The notes under the pieces are model-generated. The model saw nothing but the letters and a program-made list of their open reading frames with translations. It made no database searches and was not told the DNA's origin. Positions 54,678-63,942 of a DNA stretch of 64,000 nt are shown here, piece after piece. A program made the translations under genes and the position numbers. Source of the stretch: Pelagibaculum spongiae (GTDB lineage: Bacteria; Pseudomonadota; Gammaproteobacteria; Enterobacterales; Pelagibaculaceae); NCBI RefSeq assembly GCF_003097315.1, contig NZ_QDDL01000004.1:124001-188000 (forward strand), given 5' to 3'. How positions within the stretch are numbered: position 1 is the first letter of the stretch; each line of letters begins with the position of its first letter.

Positions 54678-55748
54678 ATGGAGAGGAATTTAATAGTGCG
54701 ACCAATTCTGAAGGTAGCTTTAAACTATCACAGTCATTTTGGGTTGAAAGGATTGCCGAAAATAGAAATCGTTAACCGATGCAGCATTCAAATCCACTCT
54801 TACTCAGGTCAAGCAGATAAAACCGATTCAAATGGCAGAAAGGTGTGGTCGAGCTACTCACCATTTGTTTGTGAAGCTAGTTTTGAACCCAAAGTGGTGT
54901 TGCCATCATGGATTATGAGCTTAGAGCCAACTGCTAAATTAGTGCAAGGGATGAGTGCTTTTGAAAGAAGTTTTATTGATGGATTTAGTTTTACTAATTT
55001 TCCCGAATACAATGATTCAGCAAGCGAAATTCTGGAGCCGGCTAAGAAAATGTTTACATATGGAGGCTTACATGAATTTAATAGTGATCACCTAATGAAA
55101 AGCAAGGGTGATAAGCACTTAGCCTTAGGTGTATCGTACCCATTAAAAGAGCAGTTGCTCAGGTATGAAGAGTTTGCCCACAAAAAAAATGCTATCTCAT
55201 ATTCTGATTATCATCTAAATAGCCAATATTTAATGCCGCATTCTCTCGAGTTTGATGGTGGTGTAGTTCCTATTTCAACAGTCTATTTTGAAGCTGACCC
55301 TGATTTATATTGGCGGCGTTTTTTGTCGTCAGTCGTCAGGGTGATTTGTGACAAAAGAAAGTTGTTATTTAATTTAGATACAATGACGTTGGATTTATTT
55401 CGAATGGATAAGACTTACTCAAACATGTCTTCTGCTTTTACTCGTTTAGGTGGGGCCAATAGAGAATTGACGTTTACAAATCAAGAGTTAGCGATGGCGC
55501 TTGGCAATATTTTAGTCTATTGCCATACAGAGTTTTACGCTAACAGTGATTCTGAAGAACCACTTAAACCAGTAGATATATCTTCTTTGGGGTTGGGGTT
55601 ATATCACCCTAGAAGATTCGAAGGCTTTGATGCGTTACTGATAAAATTATTGGGAATAGGGAAAGCTGAAAACTTGTATGCGCATTATTTAAAATATTAT
55701 TCAAAGCAACTGGCCAAGCGAAATTGTTTTCCGTGCTACTCCCAATAA
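54678..55748 (+). CDS. Unknown protein, paralog of the gene at 59039-60346
   Basis: About 356 residues; no family recognised. ATG 54678 is used; a GTG at 54696 has GGAGAGG nine bases upstream and is an equally good start. It shares its C-terminal half with the minus-strand gene at 59039: (E/P)-L-T-F-T-x-x-E-L-A-x-x-L, Y-x-H-x-E-F-Y-x-N, P-L, G-L-x-L-x-H-P. Both also share a middle D-x-R-K-x-x-F-N/S-L segment. No signal peptide or TM segment. More AT-rich than its neighbours. Function unknown. Confidence 0.65.
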   Translation: MERNLIVRPILKVALNYHSHFGLKGLPKIEIVNRCSIQIHSYSGQADKTDSNGRKVWSSYSPFVCEASFEPKVVLPSWIMSLEPTAKLVQGMSAFERSFIDGFSFTNFPEYNDSASEILEPAKKMFTYGGLHEFNSDHLMKSKGDKHLALGVSYPLKEQLLRYEEFAHKKNAISYSDYHLNSQYLMPHSLEFDGGVVPISTVYFEADPDLYWRRFLSSVVRVICDKRKLLFNLDTMTLDLFRMDKTYSNMSSAFTRLGGANRELTFTNQELAMALGNILVYCHTEFYANSDSEEPLKPVDISSLGLGLYHPRRFEGFDALLIKLLGIGKAENLYAHYLKYYSKQLAKRNCFPCYSQ

Positions 55749-55846
55749 TTTGTATTATTTTGATGATGCGCGAAATAGCTCAGTAGACCAGCTGAAAGCT
55801 AAAACTTAGCATCGCAGACAGCTGTCACTTCAAACTTTTAGTTGCA

Positions 55847-56179
55847 CTACTCTTGAGTAGCTGCCTGATCTTGTTTTGATACAAATTTTACAACGCTATG
55901 GATTACTCTGTCTGATTCAAAATGCACCACAAACTCGGAGTATTCCCAACGTGTGATGGGCGGTTGACCAACGGTTGCGGAAATACCGACAGGTTCACCA
56001 AATATTTTGCGAACATTTTCCATCTCGACGCCACGTTTTGGCATCTCCATTTCTTTGTCGACGCTTTGTTTGTTGATGGCGATGGTGATGACTTCAGCCT
56101 GAACGGATGGCAAAACACCCGCGGTTAACATCAAGCTGATTAATGGTAGGCAAAGGGATTTCAGTTGAAATTTCATCAC
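55847..56179 (-). CDS. Small exported protein, conserved beside PilZ gene
   Basis: 110 residues: signal peptide (LCLPLISLMLTAGVLPSVQA), then VITIAINKQSVDKEMEMPKRGVEMENVRKIFGEPV and QPPITRWEYSEFVVHFESDRVIHSVV. Proteins with the pattern P-K/Q-R-G-x-x-M-x-x-V-x-x-x-F-G-x-P and G-x-P-P-I-x-R-W-x-Y are common in Pseudomonas-like genomes and lack a known function; the latter half is SmpA/BamE-like in flavour. It overlaps the PilZ gene (ATGA), so the two are co-expressed. Confidence 0.75.
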   Translation of the reverse strand: MMKFQLKSLCLPLISLMLTAGVLPSVQAEVITIAINKQSVDKEMEMPKRGVEMENVRKIFGEPVGISATVGQPPITRWEYSEFVVHFESDRVIHSVVKFVSKQDQAATQE

Positions 56180-56781
56180 AAGTTCCTTGCAAAAGTGCGA
56201 GTTGTTTTTTTTATGCTGCTCGAACTGGGTCGAGACAGAGTTTTTTTGCGAAAACGTGACGACTGCTTTAAAGCCACGTGACGTGCTAGTTGTTCGCGGT
56301 CACGTTCTTCCATTTTTTCATAGCGTAATGAAACGCGCCATTGGCGTTCAATATCCATTTTGCTGCAATCGACAACCTTGGCTCTGCAATCAATCAAAAT
56401 GGCAGAGGCGGGCAGGAACATTTTTAACCGCACGAAGCTTCTGTTAGTGAAAGGTTTGTCTGAAATAAATGCTAAACCACCGGCACTCAGGTTGACTGAA
56501 ATTTGTGATAAATCTTCTAGCGGTTGCTCGCTTTTTAACAGCGAGTGGTGTGCCAGCAGCATCATTTTACAATTTAATGTACGCAGGCAGTTGCCGAGCT
56601 CCGGGTCACGTTGTTCCATTCGCCGAAGTAGCGGTAGAAGTTCATTATCCAGATCAGATAAACCATCAAGTAAATGGTCGAGTGTCTTGGCTTCAGTGCT
56701 GGACTGCTGCTCGGCACTGATCGACTGGCAATCGAGATAGATCTGATCTCTGATTCGGTAAAATTCGCGCCGTTCCTGCAT
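56176..56781 (-). CDS. PilZ-domain protein
   Basis: 201 residues from ATG 56781 (MQERREFYRIRD); an ATG 28 codons earlier (56865) is also possible. PilZ c-di-GMP-binding motifs: R-R-E-F-Y-R near the N-terminus and V-N-L-S-A-G-G-L-A-F. The order is unusual in that a helical segment (LLDGLSDLDNELLPLLRRMEQ) separates the two motifs. Likely a c-di-GMP effector; target unknown. C-terminus is basic (KKTLSRPSSSSIKKTTRTF). Confidence 0.82.
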   Translation of the reverse strand: MQERREFYRIRDQIYLDCQSISAEQQSSTEAKTLDHLLDGLSDLDNELLPLLRRMEQRDPELGNCLRTLNCKMMLLAHHSLLKSEQPLEDLSQISVNLSAGGLAFISDKPFTNRSFVRLKMFLPASAILIDCRAKVVDCSKMDIERQWRVSLRYEKMEERDREQLARHVALKQSSRFRKKTLSRPSSSSIKKTTRTFARNL

Positions 56782-57032
56782 TTTGACTCTTTCGCTGGTT
56801 GGCTGGCTGATTATTGGGCATTGTTTTGATGAAAGTTTTGCTAATAAAGCACTACTGCTTGGCATAGCCGCTGTTTGGCCGTAATCGTGGCTATGTCTAA
56901 CTCACAGATTAATCTATCACTGGATTCAATAACAGTGCATATAACCAAACCAATTCAAAATGGGCAATAGACAGCTTGAAATGGCTTGGGTATATGGTCT
57001 AATAGCGGCCACTATTCGATTGATGTCAGCGC

Positions 57033-58277
57033 ATGTTTAGACCGCTATCACTTTATATCGGGTTACGTTATACCCGGGCCAAACGCCGAACTCATTTCAT
57101 CTCTTTCATATCTATGATCTCGATAGCCGGTATGGCGCTGGGTATTCTGGCGTTGATCACTGTGTTGTCTGTTATGAACGGCTTTCAAAAAGAGCTACAA
57201 AGTCGGATTCTCGGAATGGCGCCCCATGCGACCATTACCGAATATCCTGGGCCGATGAAAGACTGGCAAACCGCAGCCGATACTGCCAAAACCAATCCGC
57301 AGGTCACGGGTGCTGCACCTTTTATCAATGGTCAAGGAATGTTCACATTTTCCGGCCGGGTGCAGGGCGCATTAATTCAAGGAATTTTGCCTGAAGTTGA
57401 ATCAGAGGTATCTGATCTTGCCAGCAATATGGTGGAGGGTGATTTACAAGGTTTGCTGCCGGGTGATTTTAAGGTGGTGATGGGTTCTCAGCTGGCTGCG
57501 TCTTTAGGGCTGCAGTTGGGTGACAAGGTGACGATGATTATCCCTACGGCCAACGTTACTCTTGCTGGTGCTATGCCACGCTTCCGGCGTTTTACGCTTT
57601 CGGGCATTTTTGAAGTGGGTTACCAGTTCGATAGCAGCCTAGCATTAATTAACCTATCCGATGCGCAAAAACTGTTTCGTTTAAAAGATTCGGTTTCGGG
57701 GGTTCGATTACGCCTTAAAGATATTTACCAGTCGCGTGAAATCGCTCGTGAAGTCGCCAGAGAACTAGACGGCCCGCACGGCATCAGTGATTGGACCCGT
57801 GAACATGGCAATTTTTTTGCCGCGGTGCAAATGGAAAAAAAGGTAATGTTTTTGATTCTGCTGTTAATTGTTGCAGTGGCTTCATTCAATATTGTCTCGA
57901 CACTGGTGATGCTAGTGACCGACAAGCAAGCGGATATAGCGATTTTACGAACACTGGGCACGTCGCCCGCTGAAATCATGCAGATATTTATAGTGCAGGG
58001 CGTCTGGATTGGTATTTTCGGTACCTTACTCGGCACGATTGGTGGTGTTGCGCTGGCGTTGAATGTTACCGATTTGGTGGCGTGGATTGAGCAAGTCAGT
58101 GGCAGTCAGATCTTGGCATCTGATGTTTATTACATTAGCTTCTTGCCTTCAGAATTACGTTGGATGGATGTGATCACGATTGGCTGTGCATCATTGGTGA
58201 TGAGTTTTATTGCTACCTTGTATCCAGCCTGGAGAGCATCTCGAGTGAAGCCAGCGGAGGCGCTCCGTTATGAGTAG
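57033..58277 (+). CDS. lolC: Lipoprotein-releasing ABC transporter permease
   Basis: 414 residues. Inner-membrane permease that extracts outer-membrane lipoproteins. N-terminal signature FIGLRYTRAKRRTHFISFISMISIAGMALGILALITVLSVMNGF, large periplasmic domain, then three C-terminal TM segments (VMFLILLLIVAVASFNIVSTLVMLV...). Overlaps lolD by 8 bp. No lolE follows, so this could be the single permease of a LolDF-type system rather than LolC. Confidence 0.92.
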   Translation: MFRPLSLYIGLRYTRAKRRTHFISFISMISIAGMALGILALITVLSVMNGFQKELQSRILGMAPHATITEYPGPMKDWQTAADTAKTNPQVTGAAPFINGQGMFTFSGRVQGALIQGILPEVESEVSDLASNMVEGDLQGLLPGDFKVVMGSQLAASLGLQLGDKVTMIIPTANVTLAGAMPRFRRFTLSGIFEVGYQFDSSLALINLSDAQKLFRLKDSVSGVRLRLKDIYQSREIAREVARELDGPHGISDWTREHGNFFAAVQMEKKVMFLILLLIVAVASFNIVSTLVMLVTDKQADIAILRTLGTSPAEIMQIFIVQGVWIGIFGTLLGTIGGVALALNVTDLVAWIEQVSGSQILASDVYYISFLPSELRWMDVITIGCASLVMSFIATLYPAWRASRVKPAEALRYE

Positions 58278-59010
58278 TCAAATGAATAGCGATATTAATA
58301 ATTCAGCCAGCGAGACAGCGGCTGATAATCAAGCAACGCCAGTGATTGAATGTCAAGGGATTGCCCGCTGTTACAAAGATGCTGGGCGTGAAATTGAAGT
58401 GATCAGCGATATTAATTTTAAAATTTATCGTGGTGAAAGCGTGGCGATTGTCGGCAGTTCGGGCTCCGGCAAAACCACCTTATTGAACATGCTTTGTGGA
58501 CTGGATCACCCAACATCAGGAAAAGTACTGGTTGATGGAATTGATCTGTCTAGCTTGAGCGAGACGGCATTAGGCAAATTGCGTAACCGTAACTTGGGTT
58601 TTGTTTATCAGTTTCATCATCTGCTGCCAGAATTTACTGCGCTAGAAAATGTCGCTATGCCGATACTGATTGGCGGTGCGACACCAGAAGAAGCCCAGCA
58701 AAAAGCCAAGGTATTACTTGAACGAGTTGGATTGGGTGAACGATTGGAGCACAAGCCGGCAGAAATGTCGGGTGGTGAGCGTCAAAGAACCGCGATTGTT
58801 CGAGCGCTCGCTAATGACCCAGGTTGCTTGTTGGCCGATGAGCCGACTGGAAACCTTGATCGGCAAACTGCAGATGAAGTGTATAACCTAATGCTGGAAT
58901 TACAGCAGGGTCTAGGCACTAGCTTTATTGTGGTAACCCATGACTTGGAATTAGCTGGGCGCATGGATCGATGTTTGACGATTAAAGATGGAAAGTTGTT
59001 GGCGCTATAA
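58270..59010 (+). CDS. lolD: Lipoprotein-releasing ABC transporter ATPase
   Basis: 246 residues. Walker A GSSGSGKTT, Q-loop YQFHHLLPEFTALENV, signature MSGGERQRTAIVRAL, Walker B LLADEPTGNLD, THD. LolD-type (MacB/FtsE-like) with the characteristic FHHLLPEFTALENV loop. Powers the lolC permease. Confidence 0.95.
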   Translation: MSSQMNSDINNSASETAADNQATPVIECQGIARCYKDAGREIEVISDINFKIYRGESVAIVGSSGSGKTTLLNMLCGLDHPTSGKVLVDGIDLSSLSETALGKLRNRNLGFVYQFHHLLPEFTALENVAMPILIGGATPEEAQQKAKVLLERVGLGERLEHKPAEMSGGERQRTAIVRALANDPGCLLADEPTGNLDRQTADEVYNLMLELQQGLGTSFIVVTHDLELAGRMDRCLTIKDGKLLAL

Positions 59011-59038
59011 ATTTCATTAACCAGGTTGGCAATCAATA

Positions 59039-60346
59039 TTAATTACTTGCCAGCTTGGTTGATGTAAAACTAAGCGGTAGAGGAATGAATTTTTTATCCG
59101 CGGCAGACAAATGATGTTCTGTATCTGGAACAAAACTGAATAAATCAAAAGAATTGTTGTTTTTTAAGCATTCCAGCGCTTTAACGTATTGTGATTTGTA
59201 GTCGTGAATCAATCGATGTGAATCGTGGTGCCCAAGTGTCTGTCTGAGCATCATTGCGGGTAGCTGATATAAATGAGGGTGGCGTAAATGAAGCCCTGCG
59301 TTCATAAGCTGTTGCATAGATAAAGGTTGCTGGTCAGTTGCATTTTGGTAAAACTCACAGTGCATGTAGAAAGGTATAAAACTCAATACATTGGCGAGCT
59401 CAAATAGTGTAAATGTCACCCTTGGGATGTCTGCGTAATTCTGTTGTAGATGAGTCATAATATTTATTGGTTGACTGCCGTGAAATTCTGGATGGTAGCT
59501 TGGCTTTTGATCTAAATGTTCAGGGTTTATGCCTTCCAGTGAAAACTTTATTTTCCGATGATCTAAAACAGCTTTCATCATGGCTGAAATCACAAAGCTA
59601 GGTTGAAGATCTGCTGTCTTATAGACTACGCCGTTAGGATTAACGAACCCGGGATAGCCTAAGAAATATCCTAAATCCTTGTGAAACTCAGAATAGATTT
59701 TTGTATCGTGAGTTTTGGAAAATTCTTTCAAAGTTGCATTTGCGTCGCTCCCTATGGCAGAGAAAATGCCGCTCGGAAAATTTAATCCTAATGCAATGTC
59801 ATTTAAGTGGTCACCTCTTTGAAAAAACATACTTTTCCAATTACGATCGAAGGGTGAGAGTGGCCGTGGCGGTGCAAGCCTGTCATGTTTTAAATAATAG
59901 TTTTCTAGTGCCCCCGTACTTAAAAAATAGTATCTGAATGCTTCCATGCTAAATTGCTTACGATGAAATATTGCTGGCTCAAGCATTCCGAAGTTGTAGC
60001 AAACTTCATATTCATTATTGAAGGGTTTGGTATTGAAAGGGTGGCTTTCAGAACTTACTGCTTCATTTGGTTCAAGTAACGTTTTGTTAATTCTAGCTGC
60101 TTGTGCTTCTCCTGAAATTTCCTGAGGAGAACAAAGTTGAACAGTTGAAGATTCACTGATTTGCAGATGTTTTTTCAGATAGCTAGTGGTAGAAAAAGGC
60201 CGTGTCGAAGTCGCTGGTGGTGAGAGAGAAAGATCGCGAGTGACGGTAGATACGCGAGTAGTAATGGTATGTAAGGTTCGGCCAGGTAGTTTAACGACGG
60301 TTCGGCTAAATTTAATTGTTGCCGAGACAAAAGTTGCTAAACGCAT
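59039..60346 (-). CDS. Unknown protein, second member of the paralog pair; presequence-like N-terminus
   Basis: 435 residues from ATG 60346, with GGAAG four bases upstream; a TTG ten codons earlier is ignored. The C-terminal half aligns with the gene at 54678-55748 (TFTLFELANVL, FYMHCEFYQN, PLSMQQLMNAGLHLRHP). The first 60 residues (MRLATFVSATIKFSRTVVKL...) have many Arg/Lys/Ser/Thr and almost no acidic residues, resembling a mitochondrial presequence. A second gene-like region (FHRKQFSMEAFRYYFLSTG, HDRLAPPRPLSPFDR) is unrecognised. It sits where lolE is found in relatives. Function unknown. Confidence 0.65.
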   Translation of the reverse strand: MRLATFVSATIKFSRTVVKLPGRTLHTITTRVSTVTRDLSLSPPATSTRPFSTTSYLKKHLQISESSTVQLCSPQEISGEAQAARINKTLLEPNEAVSSESHPFNTKPFNNEYEVCYNFGMLEPAIFHRKQFSMEAFRYYFLSTGALENYYLKHDRLAPPRPLSPFDRNWKSMFFQRGDHLNDIALGLNFPSGIFSAIGSDANATLKEFSKTHDTKIYSEFHKDLGYFLGYPGFVNPNGVVYKTADLQPSFVISAMMKAVLDHRKIKFSLEGINPEHLDQKPSYHPEFHGSQPINIMTHLQQNYADIPRVTFTLFELANVLSFIPFYMHCEFYQNATDQQPLSMQQLMNAGLHLRHPHLYQLPAMMLRQTLGHHDSHRLIHDYKSQYVKALECLKNNNSFDLFSFVPDTEHHLSAADKKFIPLPLSFTSTKLASN

Positions 60347-60393
60347 TTTACTTCCAGCTAATGATTTGGTTGTCAATTAGCTTAGAGCATTAT

Positions 60394-60906
60394 TTAACGG
60401 CGAGTTGTTTTGCGAGCCAAAATTCTTTTCTGCATATTTTTCACTACTAATATTCGCCAAGTCACTCGAATAGCGAGATTAATAATTCCCAGCATTAAGC
60501 AACCGAGTAAGAAGGGTTGCCAAATATGCTGCAATCCGTGTGATAACCATTCAAAACTGAGTTCAAACTGAAACGGTATTTCAGATTTTCCGAGCGTCCA
60601 AGCACCTACTTTGTATGCGCCATAAAACATCGGCGGCATGGTGATCGGGTTGCTGACCCAGACCATGAGCACTGACATTGGAAGGTTTACTCCAAACACC
60701 AGCGCAAGCATTGCGGCCATCACCATCTGGAAAGGAACCGGAACAAAGGCTACAAATAGTCCTAGCGCACACCCACCAGCCAATGAACGGCGATTGAGAT
60801 GCCAAATATTATCATTGTCCAAATGTTTGTTAAGAAACTGCAGATACTTGTTGCCACGAATCGAGCTAGCGTCTGGCAAAATTTTCTTAAAACGCTTTTT
60901 AGGCAT
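60394..60906 (-). CDS. DUF2062 inner-membrane protein
   Basis: 170 residues from ATG 60906 with GGAAG six bases before; an ATG 15 codons upstream is ignored. DUF2062 signature: RRSLAGGCALGLFVAFVPVPFQMVMAAMLALVFGVNLPMSVLMVWVSNPITMPPMFYGAYKVG. Two to three TM segments. Function unknown, but the gene is conserved beside comEC in Pseudomonas-like genomes. Confidence 0.9.
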   Translation of the reverse strand: MPKKRFKKILPDASSIRGNKYLQFLNKHLDNDNIWHLNRRSLAGGCALGLFVAFVPVPFQMVMAAMLALVFGVNLPMSVLMVWVSNPITMPPMFYGAYKVGAWTLGKSEIPFQFELSFEWLSHGLQHIWQPFLLGCLMLGIINLAIRVTWRILVVKNMQKRILARKTTRR

Positions 60907-60926
60907 CTTACTTCCAGGGTTGATGC

Positions 60927-63209
60927 ATGATGATCCGGATGCCATTGGCATGCTTGATCGGATTGCTAATTGCGCAGTGGTTTGGGCCGCTGCAAATAAT
61001 CTCTGTGACAGTTTTCATATTGATTTTTACATCAATAGCTTTGCGGCGTGTCTGGCCAATTGTGGTGATTTTTGGCTGGTTAGTTGCCAGTCATACCATA
61101 GTTGAAACACAACAACAGCAATTTCTCTATAGCCAGTTAGCGGGTGAACAACGGCTAACGGTTTTAATCGATGGATTACCTGAGCGCCGAGAAAGATACA
61201 CAAGAGTTCGACTTAAAGTCTACCTTCCAGATCAGCCCAAGTTACACCAAGCAAAAATTCGTGCTTATTGGCCGCGATATAAACCGCTGCCATTACCCGG
61301 AAGTTATTGGAATATCAGAATTAAAATGAAACCAGTGGTGGGGCAGGTTAACCCGGGGCTTTTTGATTATGAACATTGGTTATTTCACCAAAAAATCGCA
61401 GCAACTGGATACATTACTGCTGCTTGGGCCAATCAGCGTATTGAAAGTTGTTTATGGTGCCGAGCGACGATCGATCGATGGCGGTTTAAAAGGCTAGAGC
61501 GGCTTTCTTTGTCTGATTTGTCTGCTAATGCCCGGCCTTTGGTGGCAGCCATGTCGTTAGGTAGCAGTAGTGATTTAACAGAATATCAATGGAAGCTATT
61601 GCGCGAAACCGGAACGGTTCATTTAATGGTGGTGTCCGGCCTGCACAGCGGTATTTTTTATGGATTGATGTTGGTGCTGCTATTAATGGCGATGGGCCTG
61701 CTACGCAAGTCACCCGGTGGTTGGAGAATATGCCTGTGGGGCGGCATGTTGGCCGCAGTTGGTTATGGTCTAGCCAGCGGGCTGGGTTTGTCGGTTTTCC
61801 GTTCTTTGTTAATGCTGTTTTTACTAACGCTTTGTATCGTTTTTGGTAAGCGAATTGCTGGGTTTGATCGGCTATTTGCTGCCGCAGCAATTTTGTTGTT
61901 GGTGAATCCGTTAGCAGCGGGTTTGGCTGGTTTCTGGCTGTCATTTTCTGCCGTGGGAATAATTTATTGGATTATTAGCGGCGGTGGGCGGCATTTATCT
62001 GGTTGGAGAGGGTTTGTCAGATTTCAATTAATGCTAGGGGTTGCTTTACTGCCCATGCAGCTTTTAGTGATTGGTGTTGGACCGGTAATGGCAATTTTAG
62101 CCAATCTGCTTTTAGTACCCTTAGTGAGCTTGCTAATTTTGCCGCTGTCGTTGGTTTGCGGATTACTATTTGAAATCACACCTTTAACTTGGCTGTTGAA
62201 TCATTTGGCAGATTTTTTCTGGTGGTGGTTGGAGTTGTTGCAAGGCAAAGGTTTGTTGTTTGCTTCGGGAAGCTTTTTATTAAAGTTAATCGGTTTAATC
62301 TTGGTATTTATCGCTTTAATTCCTCTAGCGTGGCAGTGGCGAGGTGCACTTCTAATTAGTGGTTTATTGCTGGCATTCAACCAGCAAGTTATAAAGCCGC
62401 AGCAGTTAATTGTTGAATTGATGGATGTTGGTCACGGTCAGGCATTAATTGTTCGAGATGATAAGCATTTAATCTTACTTGATACTGGGCCAGCATTGGG
62501 GAATTTCAGCTCAGCAGAGCGGGTGTTGCTGCCTTACTTGCAGGCTAGGGGGTATTCGCAAATCGACTTATTAGTTTTGAGTCATCTCGATATGCGCCAT
62601 GTCGGAGGAGCCGGGGTTCTTGCTACAGCAATGCCTGCCAAATTAACCTTGGCTGGTAACGCCAAGCAGATTAATCAAAAATGGTCATTGAATGCTTTGC
62701 CGTGTAAGACAGGTGATAGTTATCAGCTAGGAGATATTCGAGTGTCTGTTGTGTTAGCAAAAACGACGGGCAGCGAAGACAAACAGAGTTGTGCGATAGC
62801 GATTAATTACGGAAAAAGCCGCATATTAGTGATGGGGGATTTAGATAGGGTTGAAGAAAAGCGGTTATTGGATAATTTTCAGCTGACTACCAATGACCAG
62901 CAATTGATTCTGTTACCCGGTAAGCAAGGGGCTAAGAATGCCAGTTCTGAGCGGTTTGTGAAACAGATCAACCCTCAAATTGTGCTAATTAGCACAGGTT
63001 TTAAGATTACTAATGAATTGCCCGATCGAAATGTATTACAACGCTATCATTTAAATGACGCCCAATTATTCAGTACTGCATGTGATGGGATGATTCAGCT
63101 GGTGGTTGATGCGGGAGGCTCGGTCAAACAGATCGCAACTTCCCGGCTTGAAAATCAGTATTGGAGGCTACCAAGACGCGCAAGTTGTCGAAGATTGAGC
63201 TCAGGTTAA
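60927..63209 (+). CDS. comEC: ComEC/Rec2 DNA-uptake channel
   Basis: 760 residues. Hydrophobic N-terminus, OB-like domain (LTVLIDGLPERRERYTRVRLKV), the competence domain (TGTVHLMVVSGLHSGIFYGLMLVLL) with many TM segments, and a C-terminal metallo-beta-lactamase-like domain (VELMDVGHGQALIVRDDKHLILLDTGP; VLSHLDMRHVGG, where the typical HxDxDH is reduced to HLDMRH). It carries single-stranded DNA across the inner membrane during transformation. Confidence 0.95.
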   Translation: MMIRMPLACLIGLLIAQWFGPLQIISVTVFILIFTSIALRRVWPIVVIFGWLVASHTIVETQQQQFLYSQLAGEQRLTVLIDGLPERRERYTRVRLKVYLPDQPKLHQAKIRAYWPRYKPLPLPGSYWNIRIKMKPVVGQVNPGLFDYEHWLFHQKIAATGYITAAWANQRIESCLWCRATIDRWRFKRLERLSLSDLSANARPLVAAMSLGSSSDLTEYQWKLLRETGTVHLMVVSGLHSGIFYGLMLVLLLMAMGLLRKSPGGWRICLWGGMLAAVGYGLASGLGLSVFRSLLMLFLLTLCIVFGKRIAGFDRLFAAAAILLLVNPLAAGLAGFWLSFSAVGIIYWIISGGGRHLSGWRGFVRFQLMLGVALLPMQLLVIGVGPVMAILANLLLVPLVSLLILPLSLVCGLLFEITPLTWLLNHLADFFWWWLELLQGKGLLFASGSFLLKLIGLILVFIALIPLAWQWRGALLISGLLLAFNQQVIKPQQLIVELMDVGHGQALIVRDDKHLILLDTGPALGNFSSAERVLLPYLQARGYSQIDLLVLSHLDMRHVGGAGVLATAMPAKLTLAGNAKQINQKWSLNALPCKTGDSYQLGDIRVSVVLAKTTGSEDKQSCAIAINYGKSRILVMGDLDRVEEKRLLDNFQLTTNDQQLILLPGKQGAKNASSERFVKQINPQIVLISTGFKITNELPDRNVLQRYHLNDAQLFSTACDGMIQLVVDAGGSVKQIATSRLENQYWRLPRRASCRRLSSG

Positions 63210-63285
63210 ACTGCGGGGCTGACTTATCTATCTGCTGTGGTAGAGTTGTCGCCAAGAGAAGAACCGAAGCAAAAGGACTGTTCTG

Positions 63286-63942
63286 GTGTTTGAGATTATT
63301 AAGGCTGGCGGCCTCTTAATGCTGCCAATTGTTATTTGTTCCGTTGTTGCACTGACCATTATTGTTGAGCGTTTTTTCGCTTTGCGTGATGGCCAGGTTA
63401 TTCCTGATAATCTGGTAGCTAAAGTCTGGTTAAATGTGCAAAACAAAGAAATGAACGAAGAGAAACTGGCCGATTTACGCCACGGTTCTCCGATGGGTCG
63501 AGTGCTTGCTGCAGGTATCTCTAATTTGAATACCAGCCGCGAAGTAATGAAAGATGCGATCGATGAAGCTGGCCGCCATGCGGTCATTCAACTTGAGCGT
63601 TTTCTAAACACATTAGGAATTATTGCCTCAGTGTCACCGTTGCTGGGTTTGCTAGGTACCGTGATCGGTATGATCAAGGTATTTACTGCAATCACCACTG
63701 TTGGTGTCGGTAACCCAGCTGTTCTAGCCGATGGTATCTCCCAGGCTTTGATTACTACGGCTGCTGGTATGAGTGTGGCGATTCCTGCTTTGATTGCTCA
63801 CCGTTATTACCAGCGTCGAATCGATGAGCTGGCAATTACCATGGAGCAAGAAGCGGTAAAACTGGTCGATGTGATACATGGTGACCGCCGAAAGGATGAG
63901 CCAATGGATCATGCCGGGGGTAGCGCGGAGAGCGTCGCATGA
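63286..63942 (+). CDS. exbB: ExbB/TolQ-family proton channel protein
   Basis: 218 residues from GTG 63286 with AAGG upstream. MotA/TolQ/ExbB signature: [33 protein letters not shown] and GISQALITTAAGMSVAIPALIAHRYYQRRIDEL. N-terminal TM MLPIVICSVVALTIIVERFFALRD. Overlaps exbD by 4 bp (ATGA). Energises an outer-membrane process; in Pseudomonas this pair lies between comEC and lpxK. Confidence 0.93.
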   Translation: MFEIIKAGGLLMLPIVICSVVALTIIVERFFALRDGQVIPDNLVAKVWLNVQNKEMNEEKLADLRHGSPMGRVLAAGISNLNTSREVMKDAIDEAGRHAVIQLERFLNTLGIIASVSPLLGLLGTVIGMIKVFTAITTVGVGNPAVLADGISQALITTAAGMSVAIPALIAHRYYQRRIDELAITMEQEAVKLVDVIHGDRRKDEPMDHAGGSAESVA

